Source: Fragilaria crotonensis (Eukaryota > Bacillariophyta > Fragilariophyceae > Fragilariales > Fragilariaceae). From it: DNA of 53,084 nt. The stretch covers positions 1 to 53,084 of the forward strand of contig JAKSYS010000434.1 in the NCBI GenBank assembly GCA_022925895.1, read 5' to 3'. Below, in pieces: positions 32,118 through 43,272 of the stretch. The notes beneath the pieces are model-generated. The model saw nothing but the letters and a program-made list of their open reading frames with translations, was not told where the DNA came from and searched no databases. The translations under genes and the position numbers were made by a program. Numbering within the stretch: position 1 is the first letter of the stretch; each line of letters starts with the position of its first letter.

Positions 32118-33952
32118 TGTTCCTGCTTATAACATCGGTAAGTGATACATAAGTGGTCGGGGTCACGACATCGTCATAAGTCAGATTTGTCGCGGTCGAA
32201 CGTCAAAGGACGGATGGAAGGATTCTACCAATCAGAATAGTCCGACGCTTTTTGATGGCGCTGAGTCTTGAGTCATGAGTCATGACTTTACTGTAGTACT
32301 GGAGTAGGAGTATGCTGGAGTACGTCGTGCAATACGCCAGCACACACGTAATCGAGATTTTGCAGCCAGACTCTCAGTGAAACTTATCAAAAAATGGAAC
32401 AAACGTAGCGACTTTAGAGGCGATGCATGATGGACAAGCTCTCCAATTAAGATATGGTGCCAACACAATGACTTAGCAACCCGCCTCCATGCGACCGAAA
32501 TTTCCCGATTTGAAACAATGTGGCTGACTGAGATTGTAAGTCAAAGGAAGTGATATGATCAAACTCGACTATAGTACTCCAGTACTCCCTCACTAATCAC
32601 ACCACAATTAGCTCTGTTGGTAGGATTGGACCAATTCCACTGAGTCTCTTCTCACAATACACTGATCACACCATTAATGTCAAGAACATCATCAACATCC
32701 AAAGGACAAACATCAATAAGCAATATGACATTGGAAACTACAAAACTTAGTACACCAGCACATGCAATACTGTTAACTGTGGTGATATGCGATGCCACCA
32801 CATTGAAGCATGCGTACTCAGTAGCTTGTTTTGCACATTAGTGACAAATGTCTTTCAGTCTCTATACCCTATTTGCATTAAGCAGGTCATCCTAGTCATT
32901 TCACACAGTACTCATACACGGTACGTAGGAATTTGTGTACAGTACATGGTTAAATGCAAACAAGCTGAGTTTAATGCATGTTCTTGGGTATTTAATGTGT
33001 CTTTCATTTGGCATAAACCCTTGAACTGCTGAGGTCAAAAAAGTGATCATCATGTCCAAAAAGGTTTCTACTAAGTTTGATGAATGGGATGTCAACATGC
33101 AAGGCAGAATACCATGCTGTGTGGGGGAATGCTTTTAGGTCTACCAAAGTATGATGTGTCAAATTCATTGTAAGTGTGTGCACAACACTTCCTGAGAACA
33201 AAAGAAGTTTCAATTCCATTTTTTATCATCATTTCTATTTGTTTGTTGCTGATGCACCCAGAGGCTTGGTGTAGGGTTTAGTTGCCTTTTGCCTGCAAGC
33301 TGAGAACATACTGTCAAATGAAGTGGGGAAGAAGGTATTTTGCTGAAAGTTTACGACTGTATATCTTTCCTCACTATGTAGGGACAAAGGGGTTCAATGA
33401 GGTCGGGGCTACAACCTAGGAGATCTTGGAGATTGCCTACAAGAAAGCCACTCCATAGTATGGGAAAGGCCGGCATGCAGTTTTTACACAATTTCATTTA
33501 CATAGCTACTACATAACTCAATGCTACCACATGAGGATGTAAATAGGCTCCAAGCCCCAACTTAACAAGAACCTGACACACAATGTAAAATGTTTGTTTT
33601 TATCATGTGTACAGACAGCTGAGTCTTGAATCACAAATGAAAACCCCCTGTTTTCCAGGTTCCATCAAACACAGGATCCTTTTGCTTTCTTTCCAACTTC
33701 TCTGTGTCTCCGACTTTATCAGGTTAACAATGATGGAATGAGTACACAAAATCTACGGTAGAGTGGTAGAGAGGAAAATCACAATGCTACTGCTTTGAAC
33801 ACTGAAATGACCTATCGTCTATGAAACAGTACAGCGACATCCAGGTACAGGTGGTCTATCATAGCAGGTACTCGGGTACAAAACAGTGGTACCAGAGTAC
33901 TCCGAACATGTTGTACCTATATGACGTTTGTCGTTTGACATTTGCCACATGT
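32118..33952. other. Gene-poor spacer with a dispersed repeat
   Basis: No gene is visible. A 130-bp repeat at 32865-32991 also occurs at 47739-47871 (entered separately). The hAT-type element follows at 33961. Confidence 0.5.
32865..32991 (+). repeat. Dispersed repeat, copy 1
   Basis: It begins TACCCTATTTGCATTAAGCA and includes GGTCATCCTAGTCATTTC and AGGAATTTGTGTACAGT. The copy at 47739-47871 has the same order with roughly nine in ten bases equal by eye. Confidence 0.85.
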
Positions 33953-33960
33953 GTCATATA
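33953..33960. repeat. Target-site duplication, left (GTCATATA)
   Basis: Identical to the 8 bases after the right end of the hAT-type element at 34630-34637. Confidence 0.9.
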
Positions 33961-34629
33961 CAGGCCACTTTAATAGTGGCCGACGCCACTATTACCACTA
34001 TTAAGCTAATAGTGGCGCCGTCAGAAAGTTAATAGTGGCTAATAGTGGTCACGTGCCAGTGTACGCCAGAAACACTACTACAGTAGGAGCCACAGGTACA
34101 AGTAGTACTAGTCTACAGTAGGAATACGCTGGATTGAAGCATTGTAAACTGCTTGGAATGCAGTAGAATGCAGAATGCCATCCACCAAAAGAAAGTCTAT
34201 AAGACCAGTTCAGCAATCATTCTTCACTTTACTTCAGAGAAGTCACTCTCAACAATTGATGTCCCTGGAAACAATGCAGTGGCTAAGAAGCCTCCACTCA
34301 AAGTCTTCACATCATGACTGAAATGTAAACAGAATTGATGTGAAACTGAAACTACTGACTGTGCTGTCTGTGCATCCACTTGCTCACATACTGTGAGGCC
34401 ATATGCAATGGCATGGCCTTCATTGAACAGTGTCTTCTGCTCTTGTTCGGGAGTCATGATCAATGAAGTGTGTGCTATGTACTAGTACTGTACTAGTAAA
34501 GTTAAGGTGTGCAAATGCGCCGTAGTATGGATTCTACGTAAAAAAACTCGTTAATAGTGGCGCCACCAGAAAGGTTAATAGTGGCTAATAGTGGTTTTTG
34601 CCAGAAAATGCCACTATTAAAGTGGCCTG
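33961..34629. mobile_element. hAT-type non-autonomous element (669 bp)
   Basis: The ends are perfect inverted repeats of 20 bp: CAGGCCACTTTAATAGTGGC at 33961-33980 and its reverse complement at 34610-34629. They are flanked by the same 8 bases, GTCATATA, at 33953-33960 and 34630-34637. CAG-type ends with an 8-bp target duplication are typical of hAT elements. Inside each end lie more AATAGTGG words, including a ~50-bp direct repeat (34007-34059 and 34552-34604). A short minus-strand frame (34224-34457) is the only coding trace. It needs transposase from elsewhere. Confidence 0.9.
34224..34457 (-). pseudogene. Small coding trace inside the hAT-type element
   Basis: From ATG at 34457, 77 codons read TPEQEQKTLFNEGHAIAYGL and end at 34224. 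No domain is recognised. It may be left over from a captured gene or a longer element. Confidence 0.3.
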
Positions 34630-34637
34630 GTCATATA
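34630..34637. repeat. Target-site duplication, right (GTCATATA)
   Basis: Identical to bases 33953-33960. Confidence 0.9.
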
Positions 34638-35169
34638 TATAGATATTTGTGTGCCTTTCGATTTTATGCGATCTGCTCTCGTAAACAATATTGAGGACGA
34701 CTTCTCGAACAACAGCCAGGCCCAAACGACGGAAGCCATTGAAGATGATCTGTACCATGTACTGGTACAATGTACCACGGTTGTCGTACAAGTAGCACTG
34801 TATAGCGCTACTATGCATACGCCGTACCGAATAATTCTCCTCCCGGATCGCAGGCTTTCATCTCCGATCTCCATTCCACGGATGCTGCGTTCCACTGTCC
34901 GCATGGTACACTTGTACTTGTACTTGCTTATGACATCGACAGAATTTAACCACCGAAATGACCGAATCCAGGATCCGTGATATCTCTACCTCATCGCATA
35001 AGTATTATACAGGTCCTTCGTGATTAAAACACATAGGAAGATGATGTCACGGGACGACAGATGTTGAAAGCGAAAACCTTAACTTAAGGGACTGGGAAAC
35101 TGTTGCCGATGATGACCAGAGTCACATCTGCCCGAATCACAATTTTCAGCGTCGGTCAGGAAGGAAAAG
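34638..35169. other. Spacer and promoter of peroxidase 2
   Basis: No gene supported. A 109-codon plus-strand frame (34651-34980) from ATG begins MPFDFMRSALVNNIEDDF but has no domain. Confidence 0.4.
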
Positions 35170-36397
35170 ATGATGAAGCTGTCTCTCTTTCTTCTCGTCC
35201 TCGGTCTATCCGCTGATGGGACCTCCGCCCAGTCATTCAACTTCTGGAACTGGTTCCGTAAAACCAGGCAGCCGACCCTGCGACCAACAGCGCGTCCTAC
35301 CAGGAAACCCACGGAAAGGCCGTCACCATCGCCAACTAATGCTCCCGCACCCTCCGTAACCCAGTCACCAACGGCTGCTCAATCTAATGCCCTTAACGAT
35401 CACTTAAATCTGATCAAATCAAGAATTCGCGAAACCATGGCACTCAACCCCAGAATTGGAGCCACATACCTTCGCTTGGTGTTTCATGACTGTGTCCCGA
35501 ACGGTTCAGCAGGTGGTTGCGACGGATGCATCAATATCGCAAACGGCGCTAACTTCGGACTCAAGCCCGCTGTTGACGCGTTGGCTCCCATTGTACGAGA
35601 CCTTGAGAACTTGAGTCTGCGGGTATCACGTGCTGACATTTGGATGCTTGCTGGACTTCTTGCGGCAGAAGACGCTCAAAGCGGTGTGTCCTTCACGGAT
35701 AACTTCCGGGTCGGTCGCAGGAACTGCGAAACTGTCGGTACTTGCACCAACAGCTTCCGCAGGGTGTGCGCTAGCAGCGGTCCTGATCAGCCAGGTGATT
35801 TCCCTTCGCCACACTTTACGACACACGACTTGATTGACTTTATGAGTGTGCACTTCGGATACTCTGCGGATGATACCGTCGCCATCATGGGAGCCCACAC
35901 CATGGGAAGAGCATTGCCAAGTAATGCCGGTTTCGATGGGAAATGGGTCACCAACGAGTTTGCACTGAGTAAGTTCTAACACGCATACCACTTTACCCAC
36001 TTTGCGATCTAATCTTCGATGACTAACCGTGCTGTACGATCATCTGGCACCACCGACAGACAACGAGTACTACACCGAGATTGTCGGTGATCCTGTCCTT
36101 GCCGATGCGCCAGATTGGACTCAAATGACAGTTGCGTCTTCCAATGCAGTTCAGTGGACCCAAGGAGGAGGCAGCCCGCTGTTGATGCTCACTGTGGATA
36201 TCGCACTTGCCCGAGACCTAGGAAATGGCGGCCTGTCAGGGGTTACTGCAACGTGCGCCTTCCGTTTCCCGGAATCGAACCGGTGTCCGTTGGCGGATAC
36301 GTTGACTAAGGCTGGAGTGTACAGGAACAACAATGATGAATGGTTGAAAGATTTCAAGAGGGTGCTCATCGTCATGGTTGAGAAGGGTCTCGCCTGA
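35170..36397 (+). CDS. Secreted haem peroxidase, copy 2
   Basis: Exon 1 (35170-35968) and exon 2 (36060-36397) are separated by a 91-nt intron (donor GTAAGT, acceptor GACAG). It lies at the same phase and place as in copy 1, just before the shared NEYY. The product is 378 aa. A signal peptide (LSLFLLVLGLSADGTSAQ) precedes a Pro-Thr-Arg linker (PTLRPTARPTRKPTERP). The domain has YLRLVFHDC, GGCDGCIN, VSRADIWMLAG and the proximal VAIMGAHTMGRA. The C-terminal part (VQWTQGGGSPLLML) lacks the 45-residue insert of copy 1. The same exon structure shows both arose by duplication. The two genes are 4.7 kb apart on the same strand. Confidence 0.88.
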
Positions 36398-36832
36398 GGG
36401 ATATTCAGGACACCTGTGACCCAAAGTAGTACCTCTTTAATAGTCCCGATGTCAAGCTACGGTGAAGTTAAACTTTAACTATACCGTTACATATATTGCT
36501 CCCCGGTGTGGCTTTGACGGAATATTCTGCATGTGCGTAAGCTCATTGATACGCTCTACCGCCGCAACTCGGAGATGCAGGTATAGGTAGCAACACAAAT
36601 CTTGCATACTTTTATGTTGGTCTGAAGTAAGTGTCAGCCTTTCCCAAAAGGGAAACCATTCCCCCCCCCCCCCCCCCCTCAAAGGTTACAATTACCACAA
36701 TCGCAGCATCTGTTGCACCGTATCCGGTGATTTCTGGGTACATGAATCTAGTCGTTGAGCATCCTTTCAAAGATTTCTCTCTCGTGCAGGAATGTGATCC
36801 CCCCTTCTGCTTCTCCCTGACAAGAGTATGAA
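36398..36832. other. 3' spacer with a poly-C tract
   Basis: Eighteen consecutive C at 36661-36678 form a long homopolymer in an otherwise ordinary spacer. Nothing else is seen. Confidence 0.5.
36661..36678. repeat. Homopolymer C18
   Basis: An uninterrupted run of 18 C on the plus strand. Length should be taken with care because such runs are error-prone. Confidence 0.9.
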
Positions 36833-38574
36833 TTAAAATCCTATAGCACAACCATCGGCCCGGCCATCCGACCCAGCCCACAAGACTGCTGTCTCCGGGT
36901 CTTTCTTGATGATTTGTGCTCTGCCGAAGACACTTCTGGCATGTCCCGTAACGTTGGTTTCTAAATGATGCCCCTTTGATTGCAACTCGTCCAACACTTG
37001 GTCTTGAATTCCATGTTCTAATCGAACAACACCATTCATGGTGCCATCTGGAATACAGAAGCGGGGCATGTCAATGGCCTTCTGAGGATTCATTCCTCCG
37101 GCCACCATATTGATGGTAAGCTGAAGATGACCTTGGGGCTGCATAAAACCACCCATATTACTTAGTGTAGCATACAGAAGGTCGTCCCCAGTGGCTGCAT
37201 CTGTACGAGTCAGCATAGCAGGAATAATAGTATGGTACGGTCTCTTCCCTGGAGCCAAGCAATTTGCGTGTTCCGCGTCAAGCGAGAAATTGAAACCTCG
37301 ATTTTGAAGACTAAAGCCGCAACCCTCTGGGACCATGCCGGAGCCAAAACCCATATAATTCGAGTTCACAAAGCTAATGGCATTACCTTCGTCGTCCACC
37401 ACTTGGAAACTGACCGTGTCGCACGATGACAGCGCGGTATCCTCGTGGCAGTTGGCTCGCCTTGGATCGAATCGTTGTTCGGCACGACTTGCAATGCGCT
37501 TTGGATCGAGCAACCACTCTGTCGAGATGGTGTGATCGGGACACGTTACGTATTTGCGTGCATCGGCAAAGCCAAGTCGCATCATTTCAATTTGTACGTG
37601 CCATGCATCGGCTGTCTGACCAACTGTCTCCGGTGTCAGTGGAGGACACAATCCTTTATCTTCAAGATGCTTCAATCCACTAAGAGCGATGAGAGACGCA
37701 ATGCCTTGTCCATTGGGTGGAACTTGCCATAATTTCACGTCTCGGTAGGATTGTGAGATAGCTTGAGGAAAGAGTGACGTATGTTGATTCATATCATTCA
37801 ACGTCATGACTCCACCGTGCTTTCGAATTTTTCGATAATGGCACGGCCTGTACGGCCGTTATAGAATCCTTCCGTTGCTCCCAAAGAGCCCAATTCCCTC
37901 AATACTCGTGCCATATCAGGATTGCGAAATATCTCTCCCACTTTTGGAGTATCGATCCCATTCACAGTCATGGGTATGTCACCACCGTCCTCCACCCATT
38001 GTGCCAATTGATCCCTCCCCGCAGCCCAGTGATGGGCAGTAACGTGTGTGACAGGGAATCCTTCTTCCGCCAGTTGGGCGGCTGGTTCCAAGAGCTGTGC
38101 CAATGTAAATTTACCCGACCCGTGTTGTAGGATCGTGTCTTCCCACCCACGGGCAGCACCCGGTACTGTGACTGCATGTGGCGAGTACATGAAGGCACTG
38201 GTGGGGGATCCCCCAGCACAATCCTGAAGGACACGTTCCAGTGTCAATTCGTAAGGCGCTTTCCCTGATCCGTTAATGGCATGCACTTGCTTGTCCTTGG
38301 CACTGTAATACAGACAGAACATGTCACCTCCCAAACCAGTCGAACAGGGTTCTGTCACCGCCAAGGTTGCAGCGATTGCCACAGCTGCATCTGCCGCATT
38401 GGCGCCTTTCTTCAAGAAATCAATACCAATCATGCTGGCAAGCGGTTGACTCGTTGCCACACATGCGTGGCGACAAAGAACATCTGAACGACGAGAGACA
38501 AATTGGAAATCAGGGTCATGTTCGTGAACATCTACTTTCTTGCTTGCGGTAGTTGCTGAATGCCAATCGCCCAT
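36833..38574 (-). pseudogene. Gamma-glutamyltransferase (YwrD-like), broken by one frameshift
   Basis: ATG at 38574 opens the large-subunit part: FVSRRSDVLCRHACVATSQP, GANAADAAVAIAATLAVTEP and TGLGGDMFCLYY. This frame ends at TGA near 37804. The other frame takes over there (GGVMTLNDMNQHTSLF) and gives the small-subunit part: catalytic Thr in SSCDTVSFQVVDDEGNAISF, GFGSGMVPEGCGF and MGGFMQPQGHLQLTINMVAGG. The domain order is complete. One base missing near 37812-37818 accounts for everything. If real, the gene is dead unless shifting occurs; if an error, it makes a ~580-aa enzyme. No signal peptide, so a cytosolic enzyme that splits glutathione-type bonds is expected. Known family: autoproteolytic Ntn-hydrolases. 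Confidence 0.8.
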
Positions 38575-39590
38575 GACGAATGATGAATGGTGCAGTTGGT
38601 GAGTTAGAGTTGATGAATGTGCCGTGTTACGCAGGGTCACGAATGCAGATCTGTTCTGATGTTGGTCACACTCCCATCGCTTCGAAGGTCGATGCGATAA
38701 TAGATGTGAGCATGCGTCAGAGGTCACATCAGTTTTGTCTGGGTCAGGAGTCAGGAGTCCGTCAGGAATCGGAATGCATAATGCATATACTGTATATATA
38801 CAGTACCAGTAGGCACAACCAGGGGCCAGGGGGTCGTCATGGCGTACTGGTACCTGGTACTTGTACTACCGTAGCGATGGATGTAGTAGCAGGTCCTACA
38901 GTACTCCAGTACATGTTCAGTCTTTCCTACTACTACTATACTACGGTAGAGGACTTGCGACTCACAGAATTTGCAAAACGTGCAGCTTGCAACTTGCAAC
39001 TTGCAACTTGCAACTCATGTATGCATATGTCATAGACCCTAATTGTTGTCGTGCTACATGCAAGGCAATGCAAGGTATACATAGAGTAGTTCCGACGTAG
39101 AGTTGCGCTGCATGATGAATGTGTCGCCTAACAATGGCCGTGCCACTTGTCGGTGATGACCATGCCACGACAGTCAGTGGAGGAATTTGATATTGTTGTG
39201 ATGCACGTTGCGTTGAAATCCTCTTGAATTTGAATGAAGCGATCAAACGACGGAGCTATATACTGCTGAAAATGACTTGGAACGAATCCCCACACGAGAG
39301 GGAGGGAGAGTGAGAAAAGTGATTTTTCTCAAACGTTGGGGCAATGTCACGTTGACTCGTCACTCCCGTTTCGATCCCGTCTGGAGCATCACATATAATC
39401 CTTCCCAACTGAAAGCGTCGTCGTCATAACGCAAAGCGAAGCCCCTTCACACACTACCACTACTCATCCTGTTACTACGATGACATACTACAACCCTGTC
39501 TAATCCATAATCACTTGTCGGGTTGTGGGATCCAATCAAATCACATACATCAATTCTCCACAAAAACAAGAAACATTGAGCAACGATAGT
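38575..39590. other. Divergent spacer between the GGT and ankyrin genes
   Basis: No gene supported. It contains the tandem CTTGCAA repeat and AT-rich TATATATACAG (38791-38801). The last 200 bp serve as ankyrin-gene promoter by position. Confidence 0.4.
38986..39013. repeat. Tandem repeat (CTTGCAA)x4
   Basis: Four consecutive copies of the 7-mer CTTGCAA, then a partial one. A simple microsatellite. Confidence 0.9.
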
Positions 39591-41939
39591 ATGATGGCAC
39601 AGGAATCAAACGCTGTTACTACATCGGTGACAATGTCAATCCCAACCGAAGTTGGAAACCCTACCGACGAGTCCGAATCAATAGAAATGCCGTATCGAGC
39701 GACGACTTGTGGAAATGTAACTGAATATATGGTTGGGTCGGATGTGATGAACAACTCCAATGACGATGACGACATTCATGACGAAGCCATTATGGCTCTG
39801 CACGTTGCTTGTCGTGATGGCGATTTGACCCTGGTGAAGGATCTGATTGAGAATTATGGGTACGATACTGAAGGTACGGATGAGTTTGGGAGCACTCCCA
39901 TTCACTATGCCATTCGCTTTGGTCAATTCCATGTACTCCAGTATTTGGTCGAAGACGTTCAAGCTAGCATGGACTCGAAGGATTCAGATGGATATTCGCA
40001 CTTGCATTTGGCCATTTACTGGGAAGAATTTGAAATTGTCAAATATCTTTTGGAGGAACACTCATTTGATTCAAAGTGTCGAACGAATTGCAACTTGACT
40101 CCTCTGCATGTAGCAGTGAAAGAAAATCAATTCGACGCTGTTAGGCTTTTGTTGGGACCGCCTTATAGCGCAGATTTGGAGGCGGTGGATGATTCATGCA
40201 TGACACCACTGCACTACGCTGCTAGAAAAGGAAATTTAGAAATTGTGCGGTATTTGATGGATGAAAAGGGTGCTGACAAGGGAGCGAGGACTGTTGAGCA
40301 ATACAACGCCCTTCATATTGCCACCGAGTTTGGCTCGTCCGACATTGTCAAATACTTCATTGACGAACATGGAATGGACCCTGAAGATCCAAGCGATGAT
40401 GGTTGGAGACCAATCCATCTGGCGTGCAAAGAGGGATACCTGTCCATGATCAAATATCTTGTGGAAGAGCAAACAGTTGACGTTCAAGCACGACTAGTTT
40501 TTGGCTTTGAACCACTCCACATTGCTTGCGAAGAAAACCGTGTGTCAGTTGTGAGGTATTTGATTGACGTGTGTGGTGTCAACGCTGATGCGCAAGACGA
40601 CAATGGGTTCACTCCTCTTCACTGCGTGGCAAGTAGGGGACATGTTGAGGTCATGCGTTATTTGTTGGAAGAGCAATATTTGGATCCGGAGTGCAGGGAC
40701 TTTGAGGGTGGGACTCCTTTACATGTTGCTTGCCAAGATGGCCGACTGAATATAGTTAGATATCTCCTTGAAGATCGAAGGTCCTGTGGTACCGTCGTCG
40801 ATGCTGAGGGACGCAGCGTTCTTCACGTTGCTTCTTTCCACGGCCAGTTGGACATTTTGAAGTACCTTGTGGAGGAACGAGACTTCTCGGTCGATGTCCG
40901 AGACGATGGTGGGGCAACGCCACTTCTGTTGGCCGCTTTATGCGGCAATGTCGATATCGTGCGATTCCTGGGTGAGAAGAAAGACGTCGATCTTGAGGCA
41001 GTAGACTCCGAGGGATGGACGGCGCTCCATTACGCTGCGAGTCTAGGGCACTTTGATGTCGTCAAGTACTTGATGGAACATCATGCTATCAAAGCCGACA
41101 TTCGCGTGGCATCAACCAATTGGACTCCACTCCATCTTGCCATTAGCATTGAAGCCTATCTTGATGTTGTCAAGTACCTGATCGACGAACACGGAGCTGA
41201 CGTAGCTGCTACCTGCTCCTTGCATAAACAGAATGCCCTGCATTTGGCAGTTTTCCACGGGCAATTGGAAATTGTTAAGTACCTCATGGAGGAAACGTGT
41301 GTTGATCCCCTTTGTCGGGATGGCCGAGGCTATGCATCGCTTCATTTGGCCGTCGCTGAACATGAATTTGATGTCATGCAATATCTAGTTGAGAAAGGCG
41401 TCCAAATAGATGCTCGAGACGACTGCCAACAAACTGCACTGCACCTTGCTTGCGAGTTGGGGTACTCCGAAATGGTGAGCTTGCTATTGGAACACGGTGC
41501 GGATCCACTTGTGAAGGATGCGGATGGTGATACGCCCATGCACGTTTCTAGGAGCGTTAAGGTGGATAGGCAACTCGTGCAGTGGTGCAAAGGCCAGACG
41601 ACCAGATGCAGCCTCCTTTCAAGAATGATGTTTGCCACCAACGCCGGCGGGTGCACTCCCTTTGACGCGGCGTTCCAACTCGCTACGGATGGAACTGACG
41701 AGGTTGCAATGTCGCGGAATCTTGAAAGGTACACGTTCTTGCTTTTCTACGTTGCCCCGTTGGCTGTTCCTGCCTTGAATGATGCCGACTTGTTGTCAGT
41801 GAAGCTAAATCCCACACTGCCCGAGACAACTCGTCTGGCAGCTGAAGAGACGTTCCGATTGATAGAGCAATTACCTATTCAAGAGGTCGCGTATCATGTT
41901 CTCGGATTTCTTTGCTTCTGCGACGTTATCACAAAATGA
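39591..41939 (+). CDS. Ankyrin-repeat protein, about 17 repeats
   Basis: The first ATG in frame is at 39591 (MMAQESNAVT), giving 782 aa without introns. The first 65 residues are acidic and disordered. At least 17 ankyrin repeats follow (to about residue 660), each with a consensus such as TPLHVAVKENQ, TPLHYAARKGN and TALHYAASLGH. Most have an unusual linker ending in Y-L-V/M-E-E/D-x (for example VRYLMDEKGADK, VKYLVEERDF). Repeat spacing is 33-36 residues. The last 100 residues (FLLFYVAPLAVPALNDADLL) form a helical tail of unknown kind. Ankyrin stacks bind other proteins; no catalytic domain is seen. The gene has few rivals in this stretch for strength of coding signal. Confidence 0.9.
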   Translation: MMAQESNAVTTSVTMSIPTEVGNPTDESESIEMPYRATTCGNVTEYMVGSDVMNNSNDDDDIHDEAIMALHVACRDGDLTLVKDLIENYGYDTEGTDEFGSTPIHYAIRFGQFHVLQYLVEDVQASMDSKDSDGYSHLHLAIYWEEFEIVKYLLEEHSFDSKCRTNCNLTPLHVAVKENQFDAVRLLLGPPYSADLEAVDDSCMTPLHYAARKGNLEIVRYLMDEKGADKGARTVEQYNALHIATEFGSSDIVKYFIDEHGMDPEDPSDDGWRPIHLACKEGYLSMIKYLVEEQTVDVQARLVFGFEPLHIACEENRVSVVRYLIDVCGVNADAQDDNGFTPLHCVASRGHVEVMRYLLEEQYLDPECRDFEGGTPLHVACQDGRLNIVRYLLEDRRSCGTVVDAEGRSVLHVASFHGQLDILKYLVEERDFSVDVRDDGGATPLLLAALCGNVDIVRFLGEKKDVDLEAVDSEGWTALHYAASLGHFDVVKYLMEHHAIKADIRVASTNWTPLHLAISIEAYLDVVKYLIDEHGADVAATCSLHKQNALHLAVFHGQLEIVKYLMEETCVDPLCRDGRGYASLHLAVAEHEFDVMQYLVEKGVQIDARDDCQQTALHLACELGYSEMVSLLLEHGADPLVKDADGDTPMHVSRSVKVDRQLVQWCKGQTTRCSLLSRMMFATNAGGCTPFDAAFQLATDGTDEVAMSRNLERYTFLLFYVAPLAVPALNDADLLSVKLNPTLPETTRLAAEETFRLIEQLPIQEVAYHVLGFLCFCDVITK

Positions 41940-42232
41940 CGATTGTGTGCCCTTGATGCTCCAATTTCGCTGCGTACGTCGACAATACTATTAAGGACAA
42001 GTAAAGGTTGTAGGAGACGCAATGAAGAGTCTTGCCAAGAACAAATCGATGCTAATGTTATAAGTACTATATGCGAATATCATTTTTCAAAACTCTCGTG
42101 GAAAGTAGAGCCAGTGGCATCATGTAAAAGAATACGATCGGAACATAAAGCTGTCCAAACGTAATTGTGATCGAAGCCATGCTTACGCATCTGTGTAGGG
42201 GGGCAATCAGCGCAGTCTGATAAACCGATAGC
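41940..42232. other. Short convergent spacer
   Basis: Between the ankyrin gene and the first plastid-repeat gene. Nothing recognisable. Confidence 0.4.
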
Positions 42233-42638
42233 TTAATTCTTCTTCGCCATTATGTTTGGGCTTCCTCCCATTGGTCCAGTGGCATGGCCGAATCCTGAGA
42301 AGAGAGGTTCCGCTGGCTTGACAGCAGGCGGTGCGGCGGCCGCCGGGGTGGCGTCACCGGTGGCGTGGCCGAAACCGGAGAAGCCTGGGACACCGCTGCT
42401 TGCTGGAGGTGGAGGAGGAACGGCGGCGACTGGCTTGTATCCACTTAGGAAGTGTCCATTCAGTGTAGTCGACGACTGTAGAGTGATGCGAAGCAATGGT
42501 GAGTAAACATGAGTCAACTCAAAGCAAGACGCACCAAGACTCGCACAAACTTGGACTTACGCGAACGAAGGTTGCGGATGGAGCAAAGGCTGAGACAGCG
42601 GTGGCAGAGGCGACGACAAGAGTAGCGGTGAACTTCAT
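42233..42638 (-). CDS. Small plastid-targeted FSGFGHATG-repeat protein, copy A
   Basis: Exon 1 (42638-42561) and exon 2 (42475-42233) join in phase 0 over an 85-nt intron (donor GTAAGT, acceptor TACAG). The product is 106 aa. The leader MKFTATLVVASATAVSAFAP contains a textbook diatom plastid motif, SAFAPS. The mature part begins with TLNGHFLSGYKPVAAV. It then has Pro/Ala-rich linkers around two copies of FSGFGHATG, the last followed by PMGG. No known domain. Copy B, just upstream on the same strand, has the same leader-intron-repeat plan. Confidence 0.88.
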
Positions 42639-43272
42639 GGCAAATGGCTTGAGACTCGGAAATATTGTGAGAATCAGTTGATCTTCAACAGATCGAAGCG
42701 GGAGTGACGACAGCATTTCCGAAGTTGCCCTGCGTCACTGGGTGTCACAGGTAGAATTGTACTAATTCCTCGCAGTTCCTGTCACGTCATCTTGAGGCAT
42801 CAGATCGTCGTCACTGGATGACACGGATCTCGGATGGATCCCTTTTTCAAAAGATACATAGACAAAAGACGTTATATAGCAGATCCATAATGTAAGGAAA
42901 GATTTTCACCGTGCATCGTGACAGCATCTTGCATCTGCTTTCCTGAGCCACGACCAACAGCGATCCAAAAGCACTCGAGTCAACAAGCTGAAGTTAACAC
43001 TACCAGGTACTGTAAATATAAGCTGTGTCATGGCGAACGTCATCTCATCTGCTCGTACTGTAGTACATCATTTTATCACTCAGCGATACATTTGGGTCCA
43101 GCATGGGATAAGTTTTCATGAGACTAGGAGTTCGACGGAGCAGGAGAATACTCCATATGCACATGGTGGCATAATTTTGTTATGTGTATTCAACACTGCA
43201 AAGGATTCGGTTTCGTAAAGCTCGAGCAATGGGAAAGTTATTTTAGGCCGACAAAAAAGGTCTTAACCCGGT
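42639..43272. other. Spacer between the two plastid-repeat genes
   Basis: No gene is supported. It holds the promoter of copy A, read toward lower coordinates. Confidence 0.45.

Noticed and set aside
32600-32640. tRNA-like words (TAGCTCTGTTGGTA)
   Set aside because: No matching B box or cloverleaf was found nearby.
34651-34980. Plus-strand 109-codon frame before peroxidase 2
   Set aside because: It starts with ATG but is low in coding signal, has no domain, and lies between a MITE and a promoter.
38986-39013. CRISPR-like array from the CTTGCAA repeats
   Set aside because: Units are contiguous 7-mers without spacers; it is a microsatellite in eukaryotic DNA.
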